This document shows positions 50,571 to 62,689 of a stretch of 64,000 nucleotides of DNA, one piece after another. This DNA comes from Xestospongia bergquistia (Eukaryota > Porifera > Demospongiae > Haplosclerida > Petrosiidae), in the NCBI GenBank assembly GCA_963965975.1, contig OZ014421.1:4887001-4951000 (forward strand), in the 5' to 3' direction. Position numbers and translations under genes: made by a program. The notes beneath the pieces are model-generated. The model worked only from the letters and a program-made list of their open reading frames with translations. It ran no database searches and was not told the origin of the DNA. Each line of letters begins with the position of its first letter. Within the stretch, counting starts at the first letter, position 1.

Positions 50571-53019
50571 TTACCATGTCAGAGTGTTTTCTTTCTTGAA
50601 CGTCATTCTCACACTGTTCTCGGAGTAGAATTGAGAGAACCAACGTCTGTGAGCCAAAATAAGTTGATCCTCTTTTACTAAATTTGGTTTACCCACATAA
50701 CGTTTGTTGCCCCATATCAAGGCATCTCTTTCAATCTACATTAGAGATGAGACAGCACACGTCATATAAGTTGATATAATGATGTAAAATAGAACCAAAA
50801 GCTCAAATTCCATGACAAGCAATTGAAAAACTACAAGTATTATAATGTGGCATGCAATTTATCAACTTGTGCACCAATTTGTAAACTATATATCTCAATA
50901 CTTCTACAAAATTTGCAGGGGATATATACTTCACTTTTATTCAAGATCTAAGCAATGATCTGCCTCAAGATGACATATAAAGGCAACAATAGCTTCTCAA
51001 TTACTTACTCTCTTTGCTTATCATCAGTACAGATAAATATGTTAATATTCACAAATTTTTAAAACCAATTTTGTGTCTGCATATTTATCCATGCACATGT
51101 GCATGTATACAGTACTTATAGTATGTACAAAACATGCTCAATGTATTATTTTGGTGCTCGATTTGTAAATTAATAAATTCACAAAATGTACCCAACATGA
51201 CTACTTGTATCAGCATGAGTTTACAAGCTTGTATTTAATGATTTATGCATAATTAATTTACTTGAATAGCATCTCCATTTAAGAGGAGCCAAGTAGCAAT
51301 AAAGGTAGGTATCCACCAGTCACAGTAAATGTAATGAGTGAGTCGTTGCATTAGAGGCTCTTCGGGGACATCAGTTTGAATGAAGACACCCTTACCAAAA
51401 ATAAAATTGAAGTCTAGGTGAACTACACCAGGACCAACCTAAGAGGTTAAATGTAAAATACTGTGACATATAAGCTCCTTTGTTTTACCTGGTCCACTGA
51501 GACATGGAAATCTAGAGGTTTAAGACTCCAACGACCAAATAACTTATTAGTTACTGATAGTGTCATTCTACCAATGTGGCTGTTAGGAGGAGGAAGTTGT
51601 TCCCAATTGACCTATGGATAAAAAAGATTGATATCATAATTACTCTAAAATAGTTTTCAAGACAGGAACATGAAATAATATGAAAATGAAATAGTTTTGA
51701 AACATCTTAAGAAGCTAAGTTGTAAGTATAGAAAGAAAAGATAAGCTATTGTTCTTTCTGGGTCACTCAATCTCTTTCTGTCACTCTTACATTTACTATA
51801 TGATCAGTCATGCTGACAAAATTATAGGCATATACCTAATTAGATTATACCATTCAAATGTTTCAGACAAATTAATAGACATTAACAAATCAGAAGATAT
51901 CTTTATTGAACTTACAGATACACATTTATAATGAAACTATGGTAGAAACAATGTAGAGTATGCACTCACTCACTACTAACCACTACAAAACATATGGTTC
52001 TCCTACCTTCCATTCATGTGTTACTATTTTTCCCAACCAGCTAGATTTGTAATGTGTTTGACTGCCAGCCTGAACACCAGTCTCATGAACAGCCTTCAAA
52101 TGAGAAATGTCAGCTCCATTTTCTGATATGTCCTAAATAATATTGAAATATATTTACTTAAAATTAGAAGAAATGAGTTTTAATTTACCTCAAGGTGACA
52201 ATTGATATAATGAACAGAACTTCCTTTAAAAGTCCAACGTCCACTCTTTATCTGTGGATACTCAGGCACTGTGAAATAAGGCTCTCTTCCCTCAGCATCA
52301 TACCATACTAAGATCAAACCATTCACTTCCATAGATGGCCATATTTTGATCTTCACAAACTTTGGTACTTTAGATGCATAGGGCACTGCTGTACATTCAC
52401 CTGTCTCACCATCAAATTGCCAACCATGAAAAGGACATTCAATACAATTACCAACTACAATACCACCCACTCCTAAATTCGCACCAAGATGGGGACAATA
52501 GGCATCTGTAACAAACACTTGATTATTTTTGTTTCTAAAGACAGCAAAATGTTCATCATTCATATTAATAGCTCTTGATTGACCAACAGGTAGATCTTCA
52601 GATCTCATCAACTCATACCATCCATTAGGATAAGGAGGTGGTATATCTCCAACAAGTCGTTTTCTACGAACCATATTAGCAATATCTTTCTTTGTCTTAC
52701 CTAATGGGACTATATATCCAATATCTCTCTCCCTCTGTTTATAAATAATGTAGTATCTACCAAACATAGCCTTATAGACCTTTATAGCCAAATAGAGGGT
52801 GTAAACAAGGAACACTATGATTGCTAGCCATTGTAGAGTTGGTTTAATTTCTAGTTCCAATATAGTAGGAGAAACATAATCAATAAGTTTAGTTGCTGTG
52901 GTGTTGCACAATATATTGGTAGTACTGCAGTCAGTTGACAATACTGTGTGGTCTGATTTGTATAAATGAAGAACAGACAATACTCCAAAGAGATGCAATG
53001 CTACAGACGACCACTCCAT
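50571..53019 (-). CDS. nvd: Cholesterol 7-desaturase, Rieske oxygenase (Neverland/DAF-36), copy 2
   Basis: Five exons join in frame: 53019-52189, 52132-52007, 51611-51489, 51438-51262, 50735-50571, about 473 residues, each exon exactly as long as its counterpart in copy 1. The Rieske ligands ([19 protein letters not shown]) and the iron site (DISHLKTVH) are intact. The first exon is nearly identical to copy 1. Later exons have drifted more: copy 1 reads [20 protein letters not shown] where copy 2 reads [20 protein letters not shown]. This suggests the substrate-binding half is diverging. I start at 53019 by comparison with copy 1; an in-frame Met at 53058 adds 13 residues. Introns 3 and 4 are longer than in copy 1. 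The gene is head to head with TMEM115. Confidence 0.92.
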
Positions 53020-53177
53020 ATTGCAGCAAAATCGTACGATTTTAATAACCACACCCATTAATCAATAATTAACTTTAATATTGGTAGTCTCGTTCCCAGA
53101 CTGTCACGCTCCCAAGGAGGAGTGGCAGTCTGGGAACGAGACTATATTTTTTGTTGAGGCAAATCTATACTGACATT
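53020..53177. promoter_or_regulatory. Bidirectional promoter interval, Neverland-2/TMEM115
   Basis: 158 bp separate the diverging start codons. More than a third of it is a 58-bp palindromic element at 53086-53143. Confidence 0.8.
53086..53143. repeat. 58-bp palindromic foldback element, agtctcgt family copy 2
   Basis: The arms agtctcgttcccagactg (53086-53103) and cagtctgggaacgagact (53126-53143) are exact reverse complements of 18 bp. A 22-bp centre is itself partly self-complementary (cgctcc/ggagg). The end motif is shared with 32682-32773 and with the single arm at 40745-40760. Confidence 0.93.
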
Positions 53178-56100
53178 ATGCAGGGAAGATTTCAAGCAGG
53201 ACTATTAGTAAGTTATCAACAATATGTTATAAATACTGAACTCCAAATTGCAGTACAATTTAAAGGGGACAGCTATAGTTAACGCGTACTTTATTAAATA
53301 TATCATCATTACTGCCTTATAGAGTGCTGTTCAACAGTTTCAGAAGGTGTCTCCAATACCTAAGCTACTCTGTGGATTGTTTATCTTGTTATATCTGTTA
53401 GGTTTTATTCCAGGAATGGAAGATAATCTTATTGTTACACCAGGATTGTGAGTGGCATTAATTAGAATAATTATTGTAATTCTCTCTCTCTCTCATCAGT
53501 TTGGGACCACCTCATGCAAAATTATGGACAATAATTACAGCGTTATTTTATGAGAACAATTTTGTATGGGTAAGTTTGGTCTCAGCATTAACTGTTTTTT
53601 AAATCACAACAGGTAATACTTGATATTATAGCGCTAGTGGGTTTCTCGGTATTATTAGAGCCTCTCTGGGGACTTAGAAGATATTTGGTTAGATGACAAT
53701 CATTACCTATCATTTAGTTTATAAGGAGGCACTTTTCTATAGATATTTTCTGGTCTTGTTGGCTGTATCAGTATGATTATCGTGGTCTGTATATGTATAC
53801 TTATATATGTCATTAGTGGGTCTATTAATATACTGTGAGTTATCTAATAAAGTATATATTGTATGTGTCCTAAAATGTAAATGTTTCTTTGTCATTAAGG
53901 TGTGATTTGAGGGATAGTTTAGCCTCCATCCATGATACAAACAAAATAAGATAGGGATAGATGGTAACATTATAGTGCATGTATACAAGGACAATGCAGG
54001 AAACAATACTGTCTAGATTTCAAAGACAAAAAAATTACTAAGCCATCTAAAATTTTATCTTTTTTAGTACATTTCAAATATGCCATTGTCATCTGATCAA
54101 TACCTGCTGTCATCTTGTTTCTGCATTGAACTGTTCATTTTAAAAGACATTTTCTAAGTCACATAATAATATAGGAGTCTGGTCGAAATTATTTGTATAC
54201 AGTCATTAGAAACATCGAATAAAATTAACGAAATACATCAAACAAGGCAACTGAAATTATTACAGGCTGACGATGATAAAGAATTTTATAACAAATAGTG
54301 TTGTATTATCTTTACATACATTGACTGCTTAGCTAGTCTCAATGCTTAATGATAGGAGTAATAGTGAAATAATTACCATCACCTAGAATTGTTGTATGAC
54401 CAATAAGAATTGTGCTTTATGCCTTTTTCTTTGTCTCTCTAATTCCTGAAATACCTCAATTAAAATAATGCATTTAATTATTAAAGATACCGTATAGCGG
54501 GTATTATTGGCGGTGAATTTAATTTGGCGTATTGACAGTCTGCAACAAAATCGTCTAAAATCAAAAACCGTTAATAACTTTTCACGCCTTCCTGCACGTG
54601 ATCCCCATCTGCTACCCTTCTGCGTAAATGGCATTACTTAGGTATTTCACGAAGAGAACTGCCCCGCCTAATGAAGAACAGTGCGTATCCTTACCTGGAA
54701 AAGAACTAAAAGAAACTAACGAGCTTTCACGAGAGTTCACTTGGCGTTATATAGTACCTGTAGTACCACCCACCGTTAATTAATACAACCCACATTTAAT
54801 TACAACAACTATTTTTAACAAATCGCCAAATTTAAATTTCGTCAAATTTTAATTTTGCTTATTTTGACAGCAGACAGTCAAATATTTCAACCGCCAATAA
54901 TACCCGCTATACGGTAATACAATTATTGTCACAGTAAAGTCACTTTGAATTAGTAAACTTCTTTTTAGATTTGCAAGACTACACGGGTTTATTGGACTTG
55001 TTTGTGGATATCTTGTTGGAGTAAAGCAGGCACATCCTGATAGCGTAGCATTTCCACCTCCAGCCCCACCCACTCTCAGAGTAAAAGTAAGTGACTATAA
55101 ATATCTCTCATTTTAAGGGACCATTTATAATTGGATTAACTATCATACAATATAGTTTCAATTTTGTTATTTTCATATTGTTGTGATATGGTTTTTGAAA
55201 CCAGTATTGTTAAAATTTACTGCTGAAATTATGTACAGTGATATTAGCATTTATTTATACAGCACCTTCCATTGTTGGTGACTTTTATAGCCTTGTTGTT
55301 AGCAGTATTAAAACTTGTTTCATTTACACATTCACTGCTGGCCTTTAATGGAATGGTAGTAGCGTGGGTATATCTACGTTTCTATGAAAAACAAGAAGAA
55401 GGAACAAGAGGAGACATGGCAGAAAGCTTCTCTTTTGCTACTTTCTTTCCTGAGATCCTCCAGTAAGTAGATAAGCATAATAATATTACAAATACTTCAA
55501 ATTAATGTCATGATTTCTATGTTTTATGTCTAGTCCTTCTGTGTCTGCTCTTGGGGAAGGAGTGTTTAGAGTTTTAGTGAGATTTAAAATTTGTCGTAAT
55601 ACTATCAAGACCTATGATGTCAGTGGTCCTTCTACTATCAAGATTTCTTTACCAGGAACAACAACAGTTGATGCAGAAAGAAGAAAGTATGTTTATATAA
55701 AATGTACATCTAATAAAATTAATAGTGAATTCTGTACTAAGGATTTTGGATCTCACTATTGAAGTTAATGTCAGTACAGGATAAACTAATGCATTACCTT
55801 GAGATGATCATTATGATACACTGAAAATATCAGTGTAATAGAATTAGATGGTGTATGTGATAATATATCAACAGAACCTGAATCTGTTTAGGAATGGATC
55901 TATAGGAATGGATTTGAGTCTTATAATAATTCATTGACCATTTTGTTTTTATTCTTTTTCTAGACAACGAGCATTAAAAGCTTTAGATGAGCGTCTAAGT
56001 AAAACTAGTCACTCACAGCAAATCAATTGGCCCTCATTAGATGATAATGCTACTAGTAGTGATGATCAATCACCCTCTACACCTGCTGTTTCAACTACTT

Positions 56101-56225
56101 CTACCTCTGTTCCTTCTCCTCCCACATCCACTACTGACACCATACCTGAAGTTGTAGTTCAGACTAGTAATAGTCCTCAAATTGAAAGGACAGACAATAC
56201 AAATAATCCTCTTTCTGATAAATAA
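53178..56225 (+). CDS. TMEM115: Transmembrane protein 115, Golgi rhomboid-like protein
   Basis: Nine exons join in frame: 53178-53207, 53323-53447, 53500-53569, 53613-53687, 53743-53834, 54969-55086, 55263-55462, 55534-55686, 55964-56225, for about 374 residues. Four to six membrane segments show rhomboid-like topology (LLCGLFILLYLLGFIPG, VILDIIALVGFSVLLEPLWG, VGCISMIIVVCICILIYVIS, LVTFIALLLAVLKLVSF). Family-specific motifs are LLEPLWG, WVYLRFYEKQ, GDMAESFSFATFFPEIL, KICRNTIKTYDV, IKISLPGT, and DAERRKQRALKALDERL. The cytoplasmic tail is Ser/Thr/Pro-rich. The catalytic Ser-His pair of active rhomboids is absent, as in TMEM115 generally, which acts in Golgi-to-ER retrograde transport. Intron 5 (1134 bp) holds a foldback transposon. 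Confidence 0.94.
54490..54916. mobile_element. MITE in TMEM115 intron 5, 27-bp inverted ends
   Basis: The left end taccgtatagcgggtattat continues into tggcggt; the right end is its exact complement (accgccaa followed by taatacccgctatacggta), giving inverted ends of about 27 bp. The outermost TA on each side fits a TA target duplication, as in Tc1/mariner-like elements. The interior of about 370 bp is GC-richer than the intron and has no transposase frame, so the element is non-autonomous. It accounts for over a third of the intron. Confidence 0.88.
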
Positions 56226-57427
56226 TTTGTTATCAATGGAAATTTCATGACAGCAACATTATCAGTAGGTGTATCTAAGGGCGTGGCATAATTATTAATA
56301 GATTTATTTTATCTGAATTAGTACTATAACTTAGTGTGTCAGCTCCTAAAATGTCAATGTATCAAGAAGTCACCACTAGTGTGTGTTTAGTGCATTTGTT
56401 TGTAAACTAAGATAAATTGTAGCTATGCAAGCTTAGTTCCTCAGCCATCTGAGCACAACATTTAGATTACCAATGTTCTAGAAAAGAGTATGGCTACAAA
56501 GATGAGATGTAGTCTTGGCTGACAAAACTTGGCTCCTAGCCTAGCCAAGATTAGTAGTAACCTTTGTAACAGTTTTACCAGAAAAGTGTACTACCAGGTA
56601 AATCTACATATAAATTAATCAGTTTTCTTTTTTGTTGTTGCTTTGTCTTATGATTGTATGCAGATTTATGTTGTCTTCCTTTCTGTAATATTGCATAAAG
56701 GAAGAGAACATAGATCTACATACAAATGTACATTAATGTGTGTTTGTATATAAGAGATAAATAAGTTTATTGTACATGTGTGTAATTTTTACTAAATCAA
56801 TGTTGATTTGTTAAAATTGTTAACTATTCATAATGTGTAACTAATAGTTTGTACATGTTATTGGAGTATATAGCGGTAACTTCAGTTATGGTTACATTGT
56901 ATCTTATAAATGACTAAATTTTGATTTCTAGACATTGTTATTGTAATAGCTGTAGCTGTGCCAGTTAACAATTCAATTTACTGTAGTTTAATTTTAAGTA
57001 CAGGAATCCCAAGGACATCACTCTGCATGAGTGACTATGGGGTCTTTCTGACTGTCATTGCCTTTCCTATAATATAGTAATATAATTATCTATATGGAAG
57101 GAGATCAAATTATTTTGTTTCAATGTTTTGTTGTATTGTTACTTTCGAGAGGGACAAATGAAATTAAATTAACAGTAAAACATAGCAACCAACAAATATT
57201 AATTACTTTTACCGCTACCGTTTTGAATTGGGCGTGGCTGCTTCTGACGTCTTCCATAGCTTCTGCCAACTCTCTAGTCTTCAAGGTTAGTAATAACGCA
57301 GTTCCTTACAATTTTACATAAAAATTCTTGTTAACCAAAAATATATTTGTGTAAAATTATAATAATAAATTATGCAAGAATTGTTTAATTTTATTTTAAA
57401 TGTTGCTTTTTTTATTTTCATGTAGAT
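56226..57427. other. Intergenic, with probable 5' UTR exon of the Ig receptor
   Basis: 56226-57200 is AT-rich with no supported gene. 57200-57285 is GC-richer, holds a gggcgtggc box and a CRE-like tgacgtc at 57246-57252, and ends tcttcaag|gttagt at 57285, a good donor. The next acceptor (catgtag at 57425) lies two bases before the start codon of the Ig receptor, so 57285 is probably the end of its non-coding first exon. Confidence 0.6.
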
Positions 57428-60400
57428 ATGAACAAAAGGAGCTGTATTTATTTATTCACTGTGTTGATAGTATGTGTTCATTGTGGAACATTTCATGTGA
57501 ATTATTGTGAGCCAAATAGTAAGTCAATTCAGTGAACTTTATGATAGTATTAAATTGATCATGAAGTGATTAATGCCAAGCTGTTATCAAAATATAAATT
57601 GACTTTTCAGTGCTGTCTTGTAGCATATGTTGTCCATCAGAGGACTCCATAGTGAAATCATACAGATAGTTCTTTATTGATTTAGATTGTTCTAGTGAAG
57701 TCATAAACAAAGAGTTGCTTTGTTAAGTAAAATAAACAAGTGCATGTTGTAGTGTTGATATTTAGATTTTGGACTGAAATGAGAGGATCTGTTTTTACAA
57801 AAATAGTTATACAATGTATCTATGATATGTCATGTTGAATTAATGAAACCAAGGAAATTTTTTAAATCCACAACTGTTTTATTCTATATGTATAATAATT
57901 ACTAACTATATCTTGTTTTGTGTGTTTTGGGGAAAGTATACTGGCTATTTGTAAGAATTTGTCATCATAACATGTAACTCTTGGGAAAGAAGTAATATTT
58001 ACACTTGTATCCTTCCTAACCAATTCATTGAATTGCTCCTGACATTCTTTAAATTCCTATGTATCTATTCCATTGTTGATTCATTCATGTATTTTGTATA
58101 TATTTAACATCTTTTCATTCTATAGATATTACACACTATTATATTGCCAATGGTAATCATATGGCAGACTTACATTGTTATACTAGTGAAACTGTAGTAA
58201 ATCACAGCTTTAAATGGAAATTAAAAAGACCAAACAATACAATGGAAATGTTATCTGAAACTGGTCCAAATTATAAAATAGTAGGTGTAAGAACTTCTAA
58301 TGAAGGTTCATATTCCTGTACTTTTAATACAACTGCGGACCAAGGTGTACCAGGAGACAATACTCTATGTCTAATAACACTAGGTATACAACCTTTCTGT
58401 TTTTCTTTTTCCTTTCTTTATATTGTGCACTGTAAAAATTGATTGGTTGATTTAACCATTATTCAGTTATACAGGTTGCAATTACAAACTTATTTTTGTT
58501 GAAAAGTAACCATAATACTGTTTTCATGACTAATGTACTACTGCTTAAATAGCTACATAGCCACTAATTTCATAACACATTAGTAATCAAAATAGTTTTA
58601 AGTTTACTTTTTCCATATACAACCATATAACTATGTATTGGTTAAACCAACTATTTAATTTTTACAGTGTGTAGAAACATGCAAATATTTGTTTCGTCAA
58701 ATAAAATATAGTGTTGATGTTTTGATTTTGGACCAAGATGAGAGGGCATGTTTTTACAAAAAGAGTTATATAATGTCTCTATGATATGTCATGTTGAATT
58801 AATAAAGACCAGTAAGGGAATTTTTAAAATCCACAACTGTTTTTAATTTATTCTATATGTATAATTACTATAGCTGTCCTGTTTTGTGTATTTTGGGAAA
58901 TTACTGTTATCATAACAATATGTATTTCTCAGGAAATAAACTTAATTTATAAACTAGATATTACACACTATTATATTGCCAATGATAATTGTATGGTAGA
59001 CTTACAATGTTATACTAGTGAAACTAACAAACTATAGCTTTAAATGGAAATTAATGTAACTGACACTGATGCATATTATGAAATAACAAACATAAGAACT
59101 TCTAATGAAGGTTCATAATCCTGTATCTTTAATATAAATACAAACCAAGGTGTACCAGGAGACAATACTCTATGTCTAATAACCCTAGGTATTCAACATT
59201 CCATTTCTCTATAACTCTCCTTCTCTCTCTTCTTTCATCTCTGAGTCAGTGTAGATAGTTTGGAAATTAAATGTTTTTCTTTCTTTTTAGCCCTTCCTGT
59301 TCCCAATTTCTATATTGACAACACCACTGTAGGCAGTAATACTACATTCAATATTAACATAAACTATAACATGACTGGTAGTACTGACGCTGTTTTGCCT
59401 GTGTCTCGTGTTCGAATTATAAAAAGCGGTACGATAGAGTTTGTATGTAGTTCCAGTATTTCTACTCCAACTAAAGACAATATTGCATCTTGTATTTCAA
59501 ACAGTAATGGTATGTTGAGTAATAGACTGAGTTTAAGACAAGAAAACTCATACATTGAATCATTTGAGGTTATTCTACGTAATGTTAGTAATTCTGATGA
59601 AGGTGACTATACTCTAAATGTTGAAGCTACTTTTAGTACTTCAAATACAGTAGTACAATTCACATATTCATCAACATGGAGTAAAATAGCAACTCTAATT
59701 GTATATTCAAGTAAGTAATATATTATAATCAATGTAGCATGTCTTATTAATTAATTACCACATTATAATTACTTTAATTAACTAATATGTATTTTGCATA
59801 TTACAAGTTTGTTTTAAGCATTGATATTAATTATACATTAAAAGCTTCTCTATCTCTCTGTAATGTTCATTTTGAAATTTATATCATTTCCTAAATATAA
59901 AGTAAAATATTAATATCAGTTATAGACTGGTTGTCCTTAATATTTAAACCATTATTTAATTATGAGGGATTTTAATTGTGTGTATTCCACTTTTTGTAAG
60001 TATATTTTAATTGCAATTTCTTAACTCTTTTTAGTTCAACCAACTAGTAGCATTGTATTGTCAACAGAGCCAGGCATGTCACATGATATGTCACATGACA
60101 GTAAACACTACATGACATCATCATTGAGTACTAGTCCAACTATGACAACTACTTACATAACATTGACATCAGAGGTTTTATTTCCAACCAACACTTCTAC
60201 TCCAACTTCTTCAAGAACATTATTTTGTAAGTTAATCACATGACTGACATAACAATATTGAGCTTTTATATAGCAACTACACGTATTATTGTTGCTTCTG
60301 TCATTGGGACCACAATCTTAATTCTATTACTGGCTGTTATTGTTGTTGTTGCTGCATTTTTTATTGAAAGACAACGACATAAAAGTTCTTATAATGATAA

Positions 60401-60482
60401 AATAACAAATCTATATGACAATGGTATTGCTAATTCATTGTATTCTGGAGGCAATATTTCAAAAGGAAATTCAGAAAATTAA
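57428..60482 (+). CDS. Ig-domain type I membrane receptor
   Basis: Five coding exons join in frame: 57428-57518, 58126-58383, 59291-59710, 60035-60226, 60274-60482, for about 389 residues. Exon 1 encodes a signal peptide (SCIYLFTVLIVCVHCGTF). Exon 2 is an Ig-like domain of about 85 residues: ADLHCYTS with the first Cys, FKWKLKRP with the core Trp, and SNEGSYSCTF, the D/N-x-G-x-Y-x-C end. Exon 3 is a second Ig-like domain (VGSNTTFNININYNMTGS, NSDEGDYTLNVEA) without the usual second Cys. Exon 4 is a Ser/Thr-rich stalk (SSLSTSPTMTTTYITLTSEV), probably O-glycosylated. Exon 5 gives one membrane helix (ILILLLAVIVVVAAFFIE), a basic stop-transfer, and a short tail with YNDKITNLYDNG. I know no ortholog name. 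A cell-surface recognition role is inferred from architecture. Confidence 0.85.
58955..59195 (+). pseudogene. Dead duplicate of the first Ig exon
   Basis: The stretch repeats exon 2 (gatattacacactattatattgcc, ttctaatgaaggttcata, caaggtgtaccaggagacaa) within the intron between exons 2 and 3. In frame it has TAG after the core Cys region (aacaaactatagcttt) and TAA in place of the Tyr codon before the second Cys (ggttcataatcctg), plus an internal deletion. Intron sequence ahead of it (58690-58930) also repeats 57735-57960, so the duplication was about 1 kb. It cannot be included in a functional transcript without truncation. Confidence 0.9.
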
Positions 60483-60805
60483 TTTCCTTCAAATTTGTAT
60501 GAGTTATGCATTACATGTGTGTGTCTGTAACAATTATTATTATTACTGATTTTTTAGTCACCCATGAACAGACTCTCATAATTGACATTTAGTTATAAAA
60601 ATTAGTTAGACTGATATGATGTAATACTTGACATAATTAATATATTTTCAATGATTTACACAAACATGTCATGAGTAAACTTTAATTAATAATTAATTAT
60701 AAAGTATTTTTTGTTTGTAAAATAAGCATTTGATTGAGGTGTATTGAGGACATTTTACTGAATTTAATTGCTAAAATGCAAAAATGGTAAATAGTTTATC
60801 TTTAT

Positions 60806-60846
<41 letters not shown>

Positions 60847-61976
60847 AAAGGATGGAATATTAGTAATAATTGAGTTAAAAGTTGATTCATATGTTATGGT
60901 AGCTTATTTGAGCAAAAAAGAATCACTTATGTCAAAGAAATAGTTACTACTTTCATATTAATACTTGATTATTAACTTGATTGTTCCAGAAGTTTCTCAA
61001 ATTTCAATTATTTTCTAACTCATAAAAGCTGCTGTTATAACAGAATGCCTATATTGTAAATAAGGCATGAAAATCCATTTCAGACTGTAAAATGAGGAGT
61101 AGACACTTTCACTGTGTGGTGTCAATTCAAAGGTGGTGATAATTTCCATGCAATGAGTACTGAAAAAGGAGAGGCAGCAACTACTTGAAGAAATATAATA
61201 ATTCTAATTTAACACATTAATTTCATGTAATGCAAAGACCTACAAAACAAGGTTTATACCATTGGTAAAGTGTATAATGATGTATTGTTTTTGTTTAGAA
61301 TGACTATAATGAATACTTGTTTCTGGAAGTGATTTCATGTCCTGGATGAACAAGGAGATGTCAAAGGACACATACCAATGAATGCATCTATACATGTAAA
61401 TAAATAGGTTTATAGATTAACAAATGAATGACATTTTGTAGGTTGATCATTGCTCTTATATATATCATACCATCTAACAGTATAATTCTTTATTTTCACA
61501 GGAGGTTATTAGCTACTTTGAAGACTTTAGAGGTAATAAAATAACAAGATGAAGATATTATTTCATGTGACTAGGGAATAGTTTAATCTAAGACAAACAT
61601 ACAATGGAAAATTCATTAGTGACTTTGTTCTGGAGGGAAGCAATAGGAAGTTAAAATAAAGGGAACACACATGTATTGCGATTATTGGACTTTAGTCTTA
61701 GATGATATGGTTATTGATATAATAAAATATTAGTAATATTTTAATTAGTTATATTTCTTGATAGGCCAGTACAAATCCAATTCTGTCTATATGGCTTGGA
61801 AAGTGATATTTGCAGGTCTAATATCGTTTGTCATAGCTATGTAACCTGATACATAATATACTGTATCCTGAAGAAAAGAAGTGGGTGTATGAATTATGAG
61901 TTATACATATCTTATTACACTTCAGGTGATTATTGTCTTTTAATGGAAATTTTTGGGGACGAGGTTGTGATTCAAT
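60483..61976. other. Intergenic downstream of the Ig receptor
   Basis: No supported gene. A (GA)n microsatellite of about 18 units lies at 60808-60844. The rest is AT-rich with dense stops. Confidence 0.6.
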
Positions 61977-62387
61977 ATGATGATCACAAAAGGGTTACAA
62001 ATTTTAAGTTGGTTTGCTAATCAAGATCTTTCTCAAACATATAACTCTAGATCTGAATCAGAAACTTCAGATTTATCAGACAATGAAGATGAATTAGAGA
62101 AAACTAAAACTACCTCAGCACTATCAGACAGTTCAGATCTTATTAACACTACTAGTGACTCAGAATTAGACTTGGACTTCAATCCAGACCCCAAACCATG
62201 GAAAAATCTGAAACCTGAATTGCAGAGTGTCCTACCTGAAAGTGATATATATACTTACCTTGTTGAATGCTATCAGGCTTTACCACAGCACAAGTTTTGT
62301 GGTACCCCAGTGGCCAAGACTCAGATCGATGCTAATACAGATGAGGAAAATGAAGAATTGCAGTTACCCAAATTAAAAAAGACATAA
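61977..62387 (+). CDS. Hypothetical acidic protein
   Basis: A 136-codon open frame (stop TAA, 62385-62387) encodes a hydrophilic, Ser/Asp/Glu-rich protein: SRSESETSDLSDNEDELEKT, TSDSELDLDFNPDPKPWKNL, a short ordered-looking ESDIYTYLVECYQALPQHK, and a basic end LPKLKKT. I recognise no family. The composition is unlike random AT-rich frames, which favours a real or recently real gene, perhaps a transposon-borne regulatory or N-terminal fragment. No splice sites or neighbours clarify it. Confidence 0.35.
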   Translation: MMITKGLQILSWFANQDLSQTYNSRSESETSDLSDNEDELEKTKTTSALSDSSDLINTTSDSELDLDFNPDPKPWKNLKPELQSVLPESDIYTYLVECYQALPQHKFCGTPVAKTQIDANTDEENEELQLPKLKKT

Positions 62388-62689
62388 GGAAAAATCGAAA
62401 CCATTTATCCTTGCTGTTTTGCACTCCATTAATGGCACGAGTTCATAGTAATGTGTTTCAGTCATCTGAGATGGTTTCCTGTGATGCAACTGCTTGTACA
62501 GGTTCAACTCTGCTTTATTTATCTGATAATTGTCTTTTAATGGCAAAATTTTAAATTAACTATAAAACAATAGAAAATTGTGTTATTATGACATATGACA
62601 ACAACCATTAGAACAATATGACATCTTTTAATAAATGTATTAAAAATACTGATATCTTTTCATTCATATTAAATAACCAATATTTCAAT

